This document shows, one piece after another, positions 18,215 through 27,436 of a stretch of DNA of 64,000 nt. The number at the start of each line of letters is the position of its first letter. The first letter of the stretch is position 1. Where the stretch lies: NCBI RefSeq assembly GCF_003885045.1, contig NZ_RHJS01000001.1, positions 1-64,000 of the forward strand. Direction: 5' to 3'. The position numbers were made by a program, and so were the translations under genes. The notes beneath the pieces are model-generated. The model had not been told where the DNA came from, did not search any database, and saw only the letters and a list, made by a program, of their open reading frames with translations. The stretch comes from Schaedlerella arabinosiphila (GTDB lineage Bacteria > Bacillota > Clostridia > Lachnospirales > Lachnospiraceae).

Positions 18215-20669
18215 AATATCGCATTCCAAATGGATTCAGGATATGCTGAAAGCCTCGTGCCTGCGGCCCCCGTTTATTCCTGCGTTTCTTTGCGCGCTGT
18301 TCCTGATCCAGTTATCCGTATATACCATACGGTTCATGATCGCCCTGTACCGGATTGATTTTTCCATACTGCCCCACGGCGTCCTCTCCCAGTCTGTAAT
18401 GCTCATCCTGCCTGTACTGGTTTGGATCACAGGCACATGCGCTGACTTTTTTAATTTTTACCGCTTTAAAGTCACTGCCTATGCCGCGGCGGCATGCAGT
18501 GAAGCGCTCCTTTTTACAGCCATGGCTTTCCAGCTGTTATCCAGGTTGTTTCTCCCGTCCATTCTGTCCATCCGGACGGATGAGATTTTTACAAAAGACA
18601 TGATCCTTTTCCTTGCCAGGCTGGCAGTAGAACTCCCGCTGCTTCCCTTTTTTCTCCTTCTCATGAAAGGCTTCCTGCGGCCTGTCCGGGAAACGGAAAG
18701 CAGAAATGCCCTCCTTGCTTTTAAATTGTCCCATTATCTGCCAGACAGGAAAACCGCATGTGAGATCCGGTATCCCCTGTCCATTGCAAGGGACATCGCA
18801 ACCGGAAAGTATATTGCCATTTCGGAAAAAGACCGCTTTCTCCACACCCTTGTAGACGGTACGAGCGGAACCGGAAAAACCTCTTCCACGATCCTCCCTG
18901 CGATAAAAAATGACCTGGATATGCGCTGTACGGCAGAGCAAATGCAGATGTCCGCCATGTGGGAGCTTGTGCAGAAAGGGATATATACTTACACCGGGGA
19001 TGACGCCTTTTTCTCCCTAAGTCATTTTAAATATACCGCCGGGGATCTTCACGGTTCGGATTTTAAGCCTTCTGGCGGCAGCAATAACCGGAACAGCTCC
19101 CGCAGCTTTGAGCAGCCTTCTCCATCCGATATGTTGGAGGAACTCCGCCTCAAATATCCGGTATGCGGAATCACGGTCATGGCCCCGGAGGATTCTCTGA
19201 CAGATGATGTCTGCAGACTATGTGACAGGCGGCACATCCCTTATCACAGGATTGACGCGACCCCGGCCGCTGACGGAAAGCCCAAATCCAACTGGACCGG
19301 CATGAACCCCTTTTTCTTATCCCCTATGCTCTCCGGGGATGCCCTGCACCAGGCTATTGTCAAAAAGGCCGTCATCTTTTCCGACGTCATGCAGGTCATT
19401 ACAGATCTAAAAGGAAAAGCAGATTCCTATTTTACCGGTCTGAACCGGCAGATGCTTGCAAATCTGGCGATCCTTGTGATGAACACAGTCCCTCCTCTGC
19501 AGAATCGTCAGGCTACGCCCGCGGATCTGCAGATGTTGATCAATAATTTTGATCTGCTCCCTCCGTATGTGTCCAAACTGGAGGAGCTGGACCGCAGGCA
19601 GCAGCGATATTCCTTCATCCTGCAGTATATCCGTGATGATCTTCTCGGCAGAGGACGGGTCAAGATGGAGGACCAAAGCCGCGGCACACGTAATATCATC
19701 AATGAGTTCCTTTTAATGCCCGGCAGCCGTGAGGTCTACTGCGCGCAGACTTCCATTGATTTTGACCGTATTCTGAAAAATGGGGAAGTTACGGTTTGCA
19801 ATTATGACCTGGCATCCGGGGACAGCAATGCCGTTGCCTTTGGGTTATTTTTCCTGCTCTCCTTTAACAATGCCGTCCTGTCACGGCCGGGAACAGAAAA
19901 AACTCGCACTCCGCATTTTTTCTATATTGATGAGCTGCCTGTATTGATCCACAGTTCCCTGGAAAAGAATTTTTCCCTTTTCCGTAAATTCCGGGTGGCC
20001 ATGTTCTGCGCGATCCAGACATTGGACCAGTTCGAAAAGAATGAAATCACAAAGTATCTGAAAGGCGTTATTCTGGGGTGTGCGCATATCCTGGTCTTTG
20101 GGCGCTCCTCACTGTCAGACATGGAAGTCTTTTCATCCATGGCAGGTGTCCGTGAGGAAATCGATGAACAGACCTCTGTTTCTGAAACCGCATTGTCCGG
20201 AGACTCACCGGCACTCTCCTATTCTTCCCGGGAAACGTTGGTGCAGAAGAATGCCCTGGAGGAAGCGGATATCCGGATGCGTGATTTCCAGGAAATCACT
20301 TTTTTCACTACCCAAAATGGCTGCCCGCTTCCCCCTCTTCATGCCAAAGTCCAGTTTCTCTCCCGCTCCGACTGGGAGCCAGGGATCAAGCAAAAATTAT
20401 CCGTTGATTCTTTCAGGAAATCTGCCACAAATGTGTCAGAAACGGAACACAAAACCATGCCGTCTGCAATCCATCAGACACCATCCGGCTTAGTTTCCCG
20501 GTATTGCCAGGAGGAGGGCTTTCCGGATCGAGCGCAAAACGATGAAAATAGTGTCCCCACTCCTTCGGCTGATCCCGATGCTTCTCTCTGCAATACCGTC
20601 AGTCCCTCATCCCAGCCCCGTCAAACCTGCATCCCTGACGGAAGTGAAACGCTGGACGGAATCATTTAA
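18201..20669 (+). CDS. Type IV coupling protein-like ATPase (VirD4/TraG type)
   Basis: The 822-aa protein has four N-terminal transmembrane segments within about residues 25-150. The P-loop GTSGTGKTSS follows near 220 and Walker B FFYIDELP near 574, then the segment FRVAMFCAIQTLDQFEKNE as in conjugative coupling proteins. The C-terminal ~100 residues are Ser/Pro-rich and probably disordered. AGGAGG precedes ATG 18201. It would link the relaxosome to the secretion channel encoded at 47-62 kb. It sits far from that operon but beside two replication-relaxation-like genes. Confidence 0.85.
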   Translation: MSDLKISHSKWIQDMLKASCLRPPFIPAFLCALFLIQLSVYTIRFMIALYRIDFSILPHGVLSQSVMLILPVLVWITGTCADFFNFYRFKVTAYAAAACSEALLFTAMAFQLLSRLFLPSILSIRTDEIFTKDMILFLARLAVELPLLPFFLLLMKGFLRPVRETESRNALLAFKLSHYLPDRKTACEIRYPLSIARDIATGKYIAISEKDRFLHTLVDGTSGTGKTSSTILPAIKNDLDMRCTAEQMQMSAMWELVQKGIYTYTGDDAFFSLSHFKYTAGDLHGSDFKPSGGSNNRNSSRSFEQPSPSDMLEELRLKYPVCGITVMAPEDSLTDDVCRLCDRRHIPYHRIDATPAADGKPKSNWTGMNPFFLSPMLSGDALHQAIVKKAVIFSDVMQVITDLKGKADSYFTGLNRQMLANLAILVMNTVPPLQNRQATPADLQMLINNFDLLPPYVSKLEELDRRQQRYSFILQYIRDDLLGRGRVKMEDQSRGTRNIINEFLLMPGSREVYCAQTSIDFDRILKNGEVTVCNYDLASGDSNAVAFGLFFLLSFNNAVLSRPGTEKTRTPHFFYIDELPVLIHSSLEKNFSLFRKFRVAMFCAIQTLDQFEKNEITKYLKGVILGCAHILVFGRSSLSDMEVFSSMAGVREEIDEQTSVSETALSGDSPALSYSSRETLVQKNALEEADIRMRDFQEITFFTTQNGCPLPPLHAKVQFLSRSDWEPGIKQKLSVDSFRKSATNVSETEHKTMPSAIHQTPSGLVSRYCQEEGFPDRAQNDENSVPTPSADPDASLCNTVSPSSQPRQTCIPDGSETLDGII

Positions 20670-20715
20670 CCGCACTATTAGAACTTTTTGTATATTTTTT
20701 ACGAGGAGGAATGCA

Positions 20716-21669
20716 ATGAATACGACAGAGTCTCAAATCGAAAAAAAATTGATCTATCCAAGCCCTTTCCATTTGGAAGAGGGTTGGAATATTTGTATCG
20801 AAAATCAGAATAAAAACTGTACCCACAATGAAATCGACCAGTTAACCATGAAAGGCCTCTTAAGCTATACAGATTTTGAAATTCTAAAGCTGTTGGCAGC
20901 CTGCCGCTATGTGAATACACACAATCTTGAATTTGCCCTTCGCCAAAGCCTTCCCGAATGCTATCTGAAATCGGACTATCAGAGGAATCTGCGCAAGCTG
21001 GTCCATGCCGGGCTTCTCCTGAAGCATTGCTTGTGCCTTCACACGGAAACCAGGGAGCACATGGATATTGTATCTCCTCTGCGCTTTTATTCTTTATCCC
21101 CTGGAGCCTGCAGTTACATTGAGCCGCTTGTGGAATCCCCCTGCCTTTTCCGCGGCGCTCTGCCTGACTATGCAGTCATGGAACATCTGGCCTCCTCCCA
21201 GCTTTTGATCCGTTTCCAGGCGTCATATGAGCATGCAATAAAAGCATGTTATCGGAATGTCCGGAAAAAGGTTGGTGTCCACGATTTTGTGCTGGATGCC
21301 CTGATACGTTATCTGTCCCGTATCGGTGAATCTTCTCAAAGTGTAACTTTATTCCTGCTTTGCGGACGCAGTCATACGGAAAGTACAAAAAGCCTTATTT
21401 CACGGATTCACCTCCTCTTTCGTTGGCTCGAACGGCACCATGGCCAGTATGGACAATATATGATCATTATTTTACTGGAGCACTTTAAGGAAATTCCCAA
21501 CATTTTTCATAATGTAGCTGCACACAATATTGGTTTTTTTCACTATCCCCTTTATTTTGCTCTGGACACTGATTTATTGGCTTTTCCCCTATTTGAATGT
21601 CTGTACCGGTGTTCTGATGATGGTTCGTCCGATAAATGTATGATCGATCGGGTACAGATTACTCTTTAG
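20716..21669 (+). CDS. Winged-helix replication-relaxation-like protein
   Basis: 317 aa. The N-terminal region (YTDFEILKLLAACRYVNTHN, then RNLRKLVHAGLLLKH) looks like a winged helix similar in plan to the first gene of this operon. The rest is unrecognised, ending LYRCSDDGSSDK. It follows the coupling ATPase by 46 bp with its own GAGGAGGA site. Likely a DNA-binding partner in transfer or replication control, but sequence similarity to the family is weak. Confidence 0.6.
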   Translation: MNTTESQIEKKLIYPSPFHLEEGWNICIENQNKNCTHNEIDQLTMKGLLSYTDFEILKLLAACRYVNTHNLEFALRQSLPECYLKSDYQRNLRKLVHAGLLLKHCLCLHTETREHMDIVSPLRFYSLSPGACSYIEPLVESPCLFRGALPDYAVMEHLASSQLLIRFQASYEHAIKACYRNVRKKVGVHDFVLDALIRYLSRIGESSQSVTLFLLCGRSHTESTKSLISRIHLLFRWLERHHGQYGQYMIIILLEHFKEIPNIFHNVAAHNIGFFHYPLYFALDTDLLAFPLFECLYRCSDDGSSDKCMIDRVQITL

Positions 21670-21676
21670 AACTAAG

Positions 21677-21827
21677 GAACTGTGCAAAAATAATCTTACC
21701 ATTTTACTTGTCCAAATCTTCATACACTGCGTTGTCGTCAATCGACGTACCCCGGTACGCCTCATTCCTCCGCCTTGTGTCTGAAAATTTGTTCTGCGCA
21801 AAAAGGCAAGTTATTTTTGCACAGTTC
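21677..21827. mobile_element. 151-bp MITE with CTAAG target duplication
   Basis: Terminal inverted repeats are GAACTGTGCAAAAATAA at the left end and the complement at 21811-21827. Direct CTAAG copies flank it at 21672-21676 and 21828-21832. There is no coding capacity; a small internal palindrome (CGTACCCCGGTACG) lies in the middle. It sits immediately after the stop codon at 21669, so it may now supply the 3' end of that transcript. Confidence 0.85.
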
Positions 21828-21920
21828 CTAAGGATTCATACCGCTTTACGTCAGCGGCTATTGCAATAGTCACGGCAGATCTTCATCTGTGGCTATAATC
21901 AAAAAGAAAGGATATTACAT

Positions 21921-22226
21921 ATGTCAATTACAATCGCACAATATAAAAATAAGGAATTTCGCCGGCTATTGTCGCGGGTCGCAAGTGAACGCAATCTATC
22001 TTTCCATTGTAAAAAGTCTACCTATGATACTATATCCACTCTGCTCTCTTCTGATTATCTTGGGAAGGATGATGATATTGATTTTCTTATGGATATAGTA
22101 AATATCAGTTTAAAGAAAAAAGGATGCACAGATAAACATCGGTTTCCTATCAGCAGATGCCTGGATCAGGCTTGTCAGAACTGTTTGTATCTGCATGAGG
22201 CCAACCTCTATACAAAACCGTCTTAA
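21921..22226 (+). CDS. Small conserved-looking protein of unknown function
   Basis: 101 aa, preceded by AAAGGA six to seven bases before the ATG. It is mainly helical, with a C-terminal Cys cluster CLDQACQNCLYLHEANLY that could bind a metal. It lies between the DNA-processing operon and the replication block and ends at a strong palindromic terminator. No family recognised. Confidence 0.6.
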   Translation: MSITIAQYKNKEFRRLLSRVASERNLSFHCKKSTYDTISTLLSSDYLGKDDDIDFLMDIVNISLKKKGCTDKHRFPISRCLDQACQNCLYLHEANLYTKPS

Positions 22227-22238
22227 TTTCTAATACAG

Positions 22239-22272
22239 GAAACCTAACGGTTAGGTTTCCTGTTTTTTTTAA
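22239..22272 (+). terminator. Terminator built on a CCTAAC palindrome (site 1)
   Basis: A perfect 23-bp palindrome centred on G22249 (arms GGAAACCTAAC / GTTAGGTTTCC) is followed by a run of eight Ts. It is the first of six copies of CCTAAC-N-GTTAGG (core 22243-22255) found only between 22.2 and 27.8 kb. It may therefore be both a terminator and a partition-protein site. Confidence 0.75.
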
Positions 22273-22397
22273 TCTTCTATCTTATATATCTGTGCCTAAT
22301 TGTTAGAGTTTGTCTCATAATCCCTCTATTGGTTTTATTTTCATTTATTTGTAATTTTTTTCTTTTCACAGTATGCTATACTATGAAAAATTTATTC

Positions 22398-22581
22398 CAG
22401 CTGTGCGCTTGCAATCCGACTAGTCGTTTACATGTAATTCATTGCAATGAAGATAACCTGTCGGATTAGCACCACATTTATTAATGCGTAAAATGTGTCT
22501 GCTGACGCAGCCACAAGAGTGCGTTAGCACGGATTTTGCGAATGGATCGGATACTCTTTAGAGTATCCAACCGCACAGCTG
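22398..22581. ncRNA. Structured element A (cloverleaf-like), putative ncRNA or ssDNA fold
   Basis: The closing stem CAGCTGTGCG (22398-22407) pairs perfectly with 22572-22581. Arm 1: TGC-AATCCGAC (22410-22420) with GTCGGATT-A-GCA (22460-22471), enclosing the palindrome TTCATTGCAATGAA. Arm 2: CGTAAAAT/ATTTTGCG encloses two small hairpins, CTGC-TGAC-GCAG and GTGC-GTTA-GCAC. A third hairpin, GGATACTC-TTTA-GAGTATCC, precedes the closing stem. A T-run follows. The same plan recurs at 22716, 27298 and 63710 with different base pairs. Confidence 0.6.
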
Positions 22582-22715
22582 AATTTTTTTTGCTTTATGC
22601 TCCGATGAAATCAGAGCTTTTGTTTTGACACTCATCAAATGTGCAGTTGCAGTTGTATCACAGGTTGATACAATTTTCAATCAATTACATTTGTAATTGA
22701 CCGACAAGAAACTTT
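22582..22715. other. Spacer between elements A and B
   Basis: AT-rich, no gene. It contains the inverted repeat TTGTATCA-CAGGT-TGATACAA followed by TTTT, and the palindrome CAATTACATTTGTAATTG. Either could be an operator or weak terminator. Confidence 0.4.
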
Positions 22716-22873
22716 CCACCTGTACGGTTGCAATCCGAAGTCACATTTTTATGCAATTTATTGCAATGAAAATGTAGCTTCGGATTAGCAACCTACCTCA
22801 TTAATGAGTAAAATGTGACTGCGTTAGCAGGCACAAAAGTGCGAAGCACGGATTTTACGAATGAATAAGGTGG
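22716..22873. ncRNA. Structured element B, in the leader of the primase-like gene
   Basis: The closing stem is CCACCT (22716-22721) with AGGTGG (22868-22873). Arm 1: GGTTGC-AATCCGAAG (22726-22740) with CTTCGGATT-A-GCAACC (22778-22793). Arm 2: GTAAAAT (22808-22814) with ATTTTAC (22852-22858), enclosing CTGC-GTTA-GCAG and GTGC-GAA-GCAC. Relative to element A the stems change on both sides, keeping pairing. It ends 37 bp before the ATG at 22911, so it could act in the 5' leader. Confidence 0.6.
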
Positions 22874-22910
22874 GTTGGATGTTCTTTGTTTTTTGTCACG
22901 GGAGGTGTAT

Positions 22911-24131
22911 ATGGGTACATTTCGAAATGTCTCAAAAACCAATCCCTGCCCCATTTGCGGAAAGCCTGACTGGTGTAGTATTCTTGTGCCAGATCAGGCT
23001 GCTTACCCCGGTCAGGAATTATGTGTCTGCAGGCGCATACAGCTTCCTGAAGTCCAGAGTCCAAGCAATGGTAAAACATACTATTTTATAAAAGAGCTCC
23101 CTGATGGTTCCAGCTTTTATACTGATATCAAAAAGGAGGATCAGTACGGCAGCAATCCAGGATATTCTTATCATCCGGTTCAGAAGCAGCCGAAAGAAAC
23201 CAATGATCAGGGACTCCCGCCGAAATCCAATGCCGAATTGGATCTCATCTACAGGGATTTTCTTACAATGCTTCCTTTAATTGGAACGCATTACAGGAAA
23301 ATGACTGATGATGGCTGGCCTCACACTCTCATTACTGAGAGTATGATCCGTTCACTTGCCTTGGAAAAGCACTATGACAATAAACTTGGATACTACAGTG
23401 ATCATAGCGAAAGATACCATATCTGCAGCCGGCTCCTGGAAAAGCATTCCACGTTAGAGGGGGTTCCTGGTTTTTATCAGGACGCCTCCGGGCAATGGAC
23501 TTTCGTCGGGAAGCCCGGAATGCTGATTCCACTTTACGATATAGACGGAAACCTCTATCGGCTGCGGCTCCGCCTGGACCGTCCGGAAACAGACGAGCAT
23601 GGAAAGGAGCGGAATAAGTATAAGAATTTTTCCTCATACAAAGAATCCAGAGACGTTAACGGTGTTCTTTCGAACGCCTACCGTAATGGATGCCGCGCCA
23701 AAAGCCACATTGGTATCTATTTCCATCCAGGGTTGGATGATCCCACTGTCTGTTATATCACGGAGGGAGAAAAAAAGGCGATCATTGCAAACTTTTTTCT
23801 TAAGCATGTTGTGATCTCACTTCCAGGCATAACATCTTATTCTAAATTGATAGAAAAAGATTCTTCCCAAAAATGTGTCCTGGATTTTTTGACAGACATC
23901 GGCTGCAGATCAGCAGTCGTGGCATATGATGCGGATAAGTATACAAATGAGAATGTTTTACGATGCGAAAAAAAGCTTGCAAAACTTTTGACCGAAGCTT
24001 CTTTCCATACCTATATTGCAAATTGGAATCCTGGATTTGGGAAAGGTTTGGACGACATGTTAGTCTTAGGTGTCCGGCCGATACTCACAGAGTTCAACGT
24101 CTGCCGCGATACTCACGGCAAAATTCATTGA
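22911..24131 (+). CDS. Primase-like protein with zinc finger and DUF3854/TOPRIM-type domain
   Basis: 406 aa. The N-terminus has CPICGKPDWC, and CVCRR follows a few lines on, a zinc-binding cluster like those of plasmid and phage primases. The C-terminal half has CYITEGEKKA, the Glu motif of TOPRIM-like DUF3854 domains, and SAVVAYDADKYTN with the acidic DxD. GKGLDDMLVLG follows near the end. GGGAGG lies 5 bases before ATG 22911. It probably primes or aids replication of the element; it neighbours parAB and the clamp-loader genes. Confidence 0.7.
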   Translation: MGTFRNVSKTNPCPICGKPDWCSILVPDQAAYPGQELCVCRRIQLPEVQSPSNGKTYYFIKELPDGSSFYTDIKKEDQYGSNPGYSYHPVQKQPKETNDQGLPPKSNAELDLIYRDFLTMLPLIGTHYRKMTDDGWPHTLITESMIRSLALEKHYDNKLGYYSDHSERYHICSRLLEKHSTLEGVPGFYQDASGQWTFVGKPGMLIPLYDIDGNLYRLRLRLDRPETDEHGKERNKYKNFSSYKESRDVNGVLSNAYRNGCRAKSHIGIYFHPGLDDPTVCYITEGEKKAIIANFFLKHVVISLPGITSYSKLIEKDSSQKCVLDFLTDIGCRSAVVAYDADKYTNENVLRCEKKLAKLLTEASFHTYIANWNPGFGKGLDDMLVLGVRPILTEFNVCRDTHGKIH

Positions 24132-24177
24132 CTGTGAGTATATAAAAGACATCAAGTCTTCATGATAAGGCTAAAAA

Positions 24178-24221
24178 GAGGATGGTGTACCCATCCTCTC
24201 AAAACCTAACCGTTAGGTTTT
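24178..24221. terminator. Convergent terminator region with CCTAAC palindrome (site 2)
   Basis: The stem AGAGGATGG-TGTAC-CCATCCTCT (24178-24200) is followed by the 21-bp perfect palindrome with arms AAAACCTAAC / GTTAGGTTTT (24201-24221). It lies between the converging primase-like and parB genes, so it can terminate from both sides. Core CCTAACCGTTAGG at 24205-24217. Confidence 0.7.
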
Positions 24222-24232
24222 TCCATCTACTG

Positions 24233-25273
24233 CTACTCATGCTCCCTTAAAGCATTGATCTTCATCTCAATACTGCTTTTTAATCCTTCCAATGTCTCGA
24301 TCACTGCTGTTATTTCCTCTTCTTTGATCAACGAATCCTTATCCAGCACTTCATGCAGATTTTTCGCACAATTCATAATTACTTTTGTTCCGTTCTTCCT
24401 GCGTATCCTGGTATTTTGTTTTTTAGAAGCATCATCCTGAGCCTTTTTTACATCCTCTAAACTCTGCTCTAATTTCAAACGATTACTGATATCTACAATC
24501 CAGGTTCTGGTAACATTAGCCGCCCCTTCTGCTTCTGTCTTCTCCCTGATCATAGCTTCCAGTTTCTTCTGCTGCTGCTCATCCAATGTTGCCGCCGTAG
24601 TTAATGCCGACCACGAATAGTCCCCTGAATCCGCCATTTCCTGTAATTCTGGAATCAACTTCAAAAGCATTTTGTATTTTTCAACAGATTTGATGTCAAT
24701 TTCCATGTCGATCGCAACCAACTCATTGAGCGCAGTAATCTCTCCCTCTTCCAGAAGGTTATTCTCACGCTTATGCTTTATTTCCATTTTATGCGTTTCA
24801 TAAAGCCCCTGAGCGGTCCGCGCAAGTATCATCGGTTTTTCTTTCCGCCCGTGCAGATTGCCAAGAAAAAGGCGCATTTTCCTTTCCCATTCTGTCTTGG
24901 GCGGCTCCGTGATCAATACCGGATATTTGGAAATCTCTGCTATACGCGCCGCATTTCTTCTTCGGTGCCCGGACTCTATCCTATATTTCGAACCGTGAGG
25001 GTATGCAATGATGATTCCAAGGAATCCATATGTTTTCATGGATTCAGCCAGCAGATTAACTTCCAGTTCACCTCCATATATTTCCTGGTTAAAAGGGTCA
25101 TCTTCCAGCATGTCATCATCCAAATATAAGATTTTTTCTTTGACATCCTCCGGAAGCTCTGCTACATTCGTCTCATCTGTTATCTCTTTCTGAAATTTTT
25201 CTGACTGGTTTGCAGTATTTAATAATGTATTTTTCTTTTTAAGCGCCTGACTTGCCAAAGTCTTTCTTGCCAT
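24233..25273 (-). CDS. parB: ParB-like partition protein
   Basis: 346 aa. The N-terminal nuclease-like ParB domain has LAESMKTYGFLGIIIAY and the box II-like SGHRRRNAARIA (usual form GERR). A helix-turn-helix region follows (ELVAIDMEIDIKSVEKYKML), and a Lys-rich C-terminal dimerisation part. It binds the centromere and activates the ParA ATPase. It starts one base after the parA stop codon, a tight operon. Six CCTAAC-N-GTTAGG palindromes nearby are its most likely sites, by inference. Confidence 0.9.
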   Translation of the reverse strand: MARKTLASQALKKKNTLLNTANQSEKFQKEITDETNVAELPEDVKEKILYLDDDMLEDDPFNQEIYGGELEVNLLAESMKTYGFLGIIIAYPHGSKYRIESGHRRRNAARIAEISKYPVLITEPPKTEWERKMRLFLGNLHGRKEKPMILARTAQGLYETHKMEIKHKRENNLLEEGEITALNELVAIDMEIDIKSVEKYKMLLKLIPELQEMADSGDYSWSALTTAATLDEQQQKKLEAMIREKTEAEGAANVTRTWIVDISNRLKLEQSLEDVKKAQDDASKKQNTRIRRKNGTKVIMNCAKNLHEVLDKDSLIKEEEITAVIETLEGLKSSIEMKINALREHE

Positions 25274-26122
25274 TTATATTCCCCTTTCCTCTTCTATCCT
25301 TTTTTCGATCTCCTTTGCCAAGGCCCTATAATTCCTTGCTATTTCACTGCTTCCACTAGTGATACAAAGAGGTTTTTTCTCACTTTCACTCATCTGCATA
25401 GCTCCATAATCATGTTTGATCGTTGTTTCAAACAGCCGCATTGCATTCCGCATCTCCTCTTCCATACTGAGCTCATACAAAATCTTCTGGTCATCTTTAT
25501 ATAACTGCACATTGATATAGAACAGACCTAACACCTGTAAATTTCTGTTTCCGTATTCATTCCGCGCCTCTCTGCATCTTTCAATCACATCTTCATAACC
25601 ATATGTACTGGTATCTTTGGCAAGATGCAGCGGTACGATCACATAATCACATGCGAGAAGATATGTCATCGTAACAAGATTATGAGCAGGAGGAAAGTCA
25701 ATCAAAATATAATCATAATCTTCTTCCAGGACAGACAGCTTCTTTTTCAGGATTTCCATATCTTCATTATCATAGTAATCCATCTCCCGGCTTCCCATAA
25801 TGATATCTAATGTACAGCTGATCTTCCGAAATTTATTTCTCCATTTCCTACGTGCGCTAAATTCCTTCGTCATGATGGTATCACGGATATCTATCTCTTC
25901 CTGAAGCACCTGATAAAGCGTATCAACGTTTCCCCTTATCCTTCCACCGTCAAACAGTTCCTCATCTTCACAAAAAAAGAATTGAGTCAGGTTTGTCTGG
26001 GAATCACCGTCTATCAGCAGAACCTTTTTTCCACACAGTGCAAACTCTGCCGCCAGATTAATGATCGAGCTGGTTTTTCCCACGCCCCCTTTTCTGTTAT
26101 AATCACCAATTACTATTGCCAC
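25274..26122 (-). CDS. parA: ParA-type partition ATPase
   Basis: The 282-aa protein has the deviant Walker A YNRKGGVGKTSS at residues 8-19, switch DGDSQTNLTQF near 39-49, and Walker B YILIDFPPAHN. It belongs to the type Ia/Ib plasmid partition group without an N-terminal DNA-binding extension. Together with ParB it moves plasmid copies over the nucleoid. It is preceded by GAGGAAG and by a CCTAAC palindrome at 26147-26159, 25 bp upstream of its ATG, which is placed to repress parAB. Confidence 0.93.
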   Translation of the reverse strand: MAIVIGDYNRKGGVGKTSSIINLAAEFALCGKKVLLIDGDSQTNLTQFFFCEDEELFDGGRIRGNVDTLYQVLQEEIDIRDTIMTKEFSARRKWRNKFRKISCTLDIIMGSREMDYYDNEDMEILKKKLSVLEEDYDYILIDFPPAHNLVTMTYLLACDYVIVPLHLAKDTSTYGYEDVIERCREARNEYGNRNLQVLGLFYINVQLYKDDQKILYELSMEEEMRNAMRLFETTIKHDYGAMQMSESEKKPLCITSGSSEIARNYRALAKEIEKRIEEERGI

Positions 26123-26146
26123 TTTGCTTCCTCCTTGTCTTTTGAG

Positions 26147-26159
26147 CCTAACCGTTAGG
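26147..26159. promoter_or_regulatory. CCTAAC-N-GTTAGG palindrome (site 3), upstream of parA
   Basis: CCTAACCGTTAGG lies 25 bp before the parA ATG. Its place at the operon front suggests an autoregulatory operator as well as a partition site. Confidence 0.7.
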
Positions 26160-26718
26160 TTTCCGTTTTATACTCCTTTTTTATTATGACACATTACTCT
26201 TTTAAATGCAAGTTAAATATCAGTTTTATTTCTTTTTTTCTTTTATTGGAGTAATTACCTATTCTCAATATATAAAGCAGACTCAAAATTCCGTATGATA
26301 AAATATTGCATGCTATGATTTTTAATTGCAGTTGATTCAATAATAGCAGATGATAAATCTGGATTTAACATTGCACAAACTATAAAGTATATATTTCCTT
26401 ATAAGGCTGTCTACATCACATGATACTGAATGCAGATTTATCTGGCCTTCAGTATCATCCCCGATGTGCGGTTTCAATTCTAGAGTTCTTTTACATGCAA
26501 TTTATCGCAATGCAAAGGCCTATCGAAAGCAGTCCATTTATTTCCACGAAGCAGCAAATCAAGTAACCATGCTTGCTTAGATATTCAGTTACTACACTAG
26601 TATGCAAAAAAGCGGCTACGTTAGCAGCATAAACTTTAGAACATTTTTTCAAATAGATCAATGGGTTTGATGATTCGTGGATCATCAAACTACACAGGTG
26701 GAATAATTTTATTTGTAA

Positions 26719-26731
26719 CCTAACAGTTAGG
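26719..26731. promoter_or_regulatory. CCTAAC-N-GTTAGG palindrome (site 4)
   Basis: CCTAACAGTTAGG, with A at the centre instead of C/G. It lies in the 1.5-kb gene-free stretch upstream of parA. Confidence 0.65.
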
Positions 26732-27201
26732 GCGGAAATGCATATCCACTATAATTTATACAGCATCAATACAATTACCAAAAGACAAAATCAGATTTTG
26801 TAAATAAGGACTTATAAAAAGGTTTTTTTACATAATTAAGTTTAAAAAAATAGAAAAAGAAACATAGCACTTAAATAGGTCAATCAGTACAGTGTTTTGC
26901 ACATTATAAAGCAAAACGGCAAGATTTTTCACTTGTACTTCTGTGAATACAAAGAATTTCCATATAGTTCCTTAGCGCACAAGCACTAATTAAATCCATC
27001 ATAATTTGATACAATAAATTGGTTAATATGAAAATGAAAATACTGATAAATATGAATCTACAATGTACCTTTCTATATTGATCAGGCGATACAATACAGA
27101 AAATCTGTTACTGGCAGTTTTTCTGCATACAATGGTATTAAGGTAGATCCTTTATAATACACGCCATTCAAAAGATACCAATAATAATCCAAGTTCATCA
27201 A

Positions 27202-27214
27202 CCTAACGGTTAGG
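27202..27214. promoter_or_regulatory. CCTAAC-N-GTTAGG palindrome (site 5)
   Basis: CCTAACGGTTAGG, extended to AACCTAAC/GTTAGGTT. It lies in the gene-free stretch, 84 bp before structured element D. Confidence 0.65.
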
Positions 27215-27297
27215 TTTTCCTTTGTATTAACATTTAAACAGCACATGACTTAGGCTATTTCCAAAGATGTGATATATAACCGGTTACTGTTCATGGT

Positions 27298-27436
27298 GCC
27301 TTGCACCCTGCTGCAAGGCATCCGGCCAGTAAAATAGCGGTTACGTGCATCCAGCCCGTCTACATTCCGTTCCGGTCCATCTTAAATAAGCGTCGCTGAC
27401 GCTTAGGACCGCCGTTAGGCGACTTTTCAATGGACC
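27298..27436. ncRNA. Structured element D
   Basis: Arm 1: GCCTTGCA-CCCTGC-TGCAAGGC (27298-27319). Arm 2: GGTCCAT (27374-27380) pairs with ATGGACC (27430-27436) and encloses two hairpins, AAGCGTC-GCT-GACGCTT and GCC-GTTA-GGC. The order (single hairpin, then stem closing two hairpins, the second with a GTTA loop) matches elements A and B though the sequence is unrelated. Flanking direct repeats TATAACCGGTTACTG / TATAACCAGTTGCTG sit on either side. Confidence 0.5.

Noticed and set aside
26491..26688. 65-aa minus-strand frame within structured element C
   Set aside because: It coincides with the palindromic structure and lacks a ribosome site.
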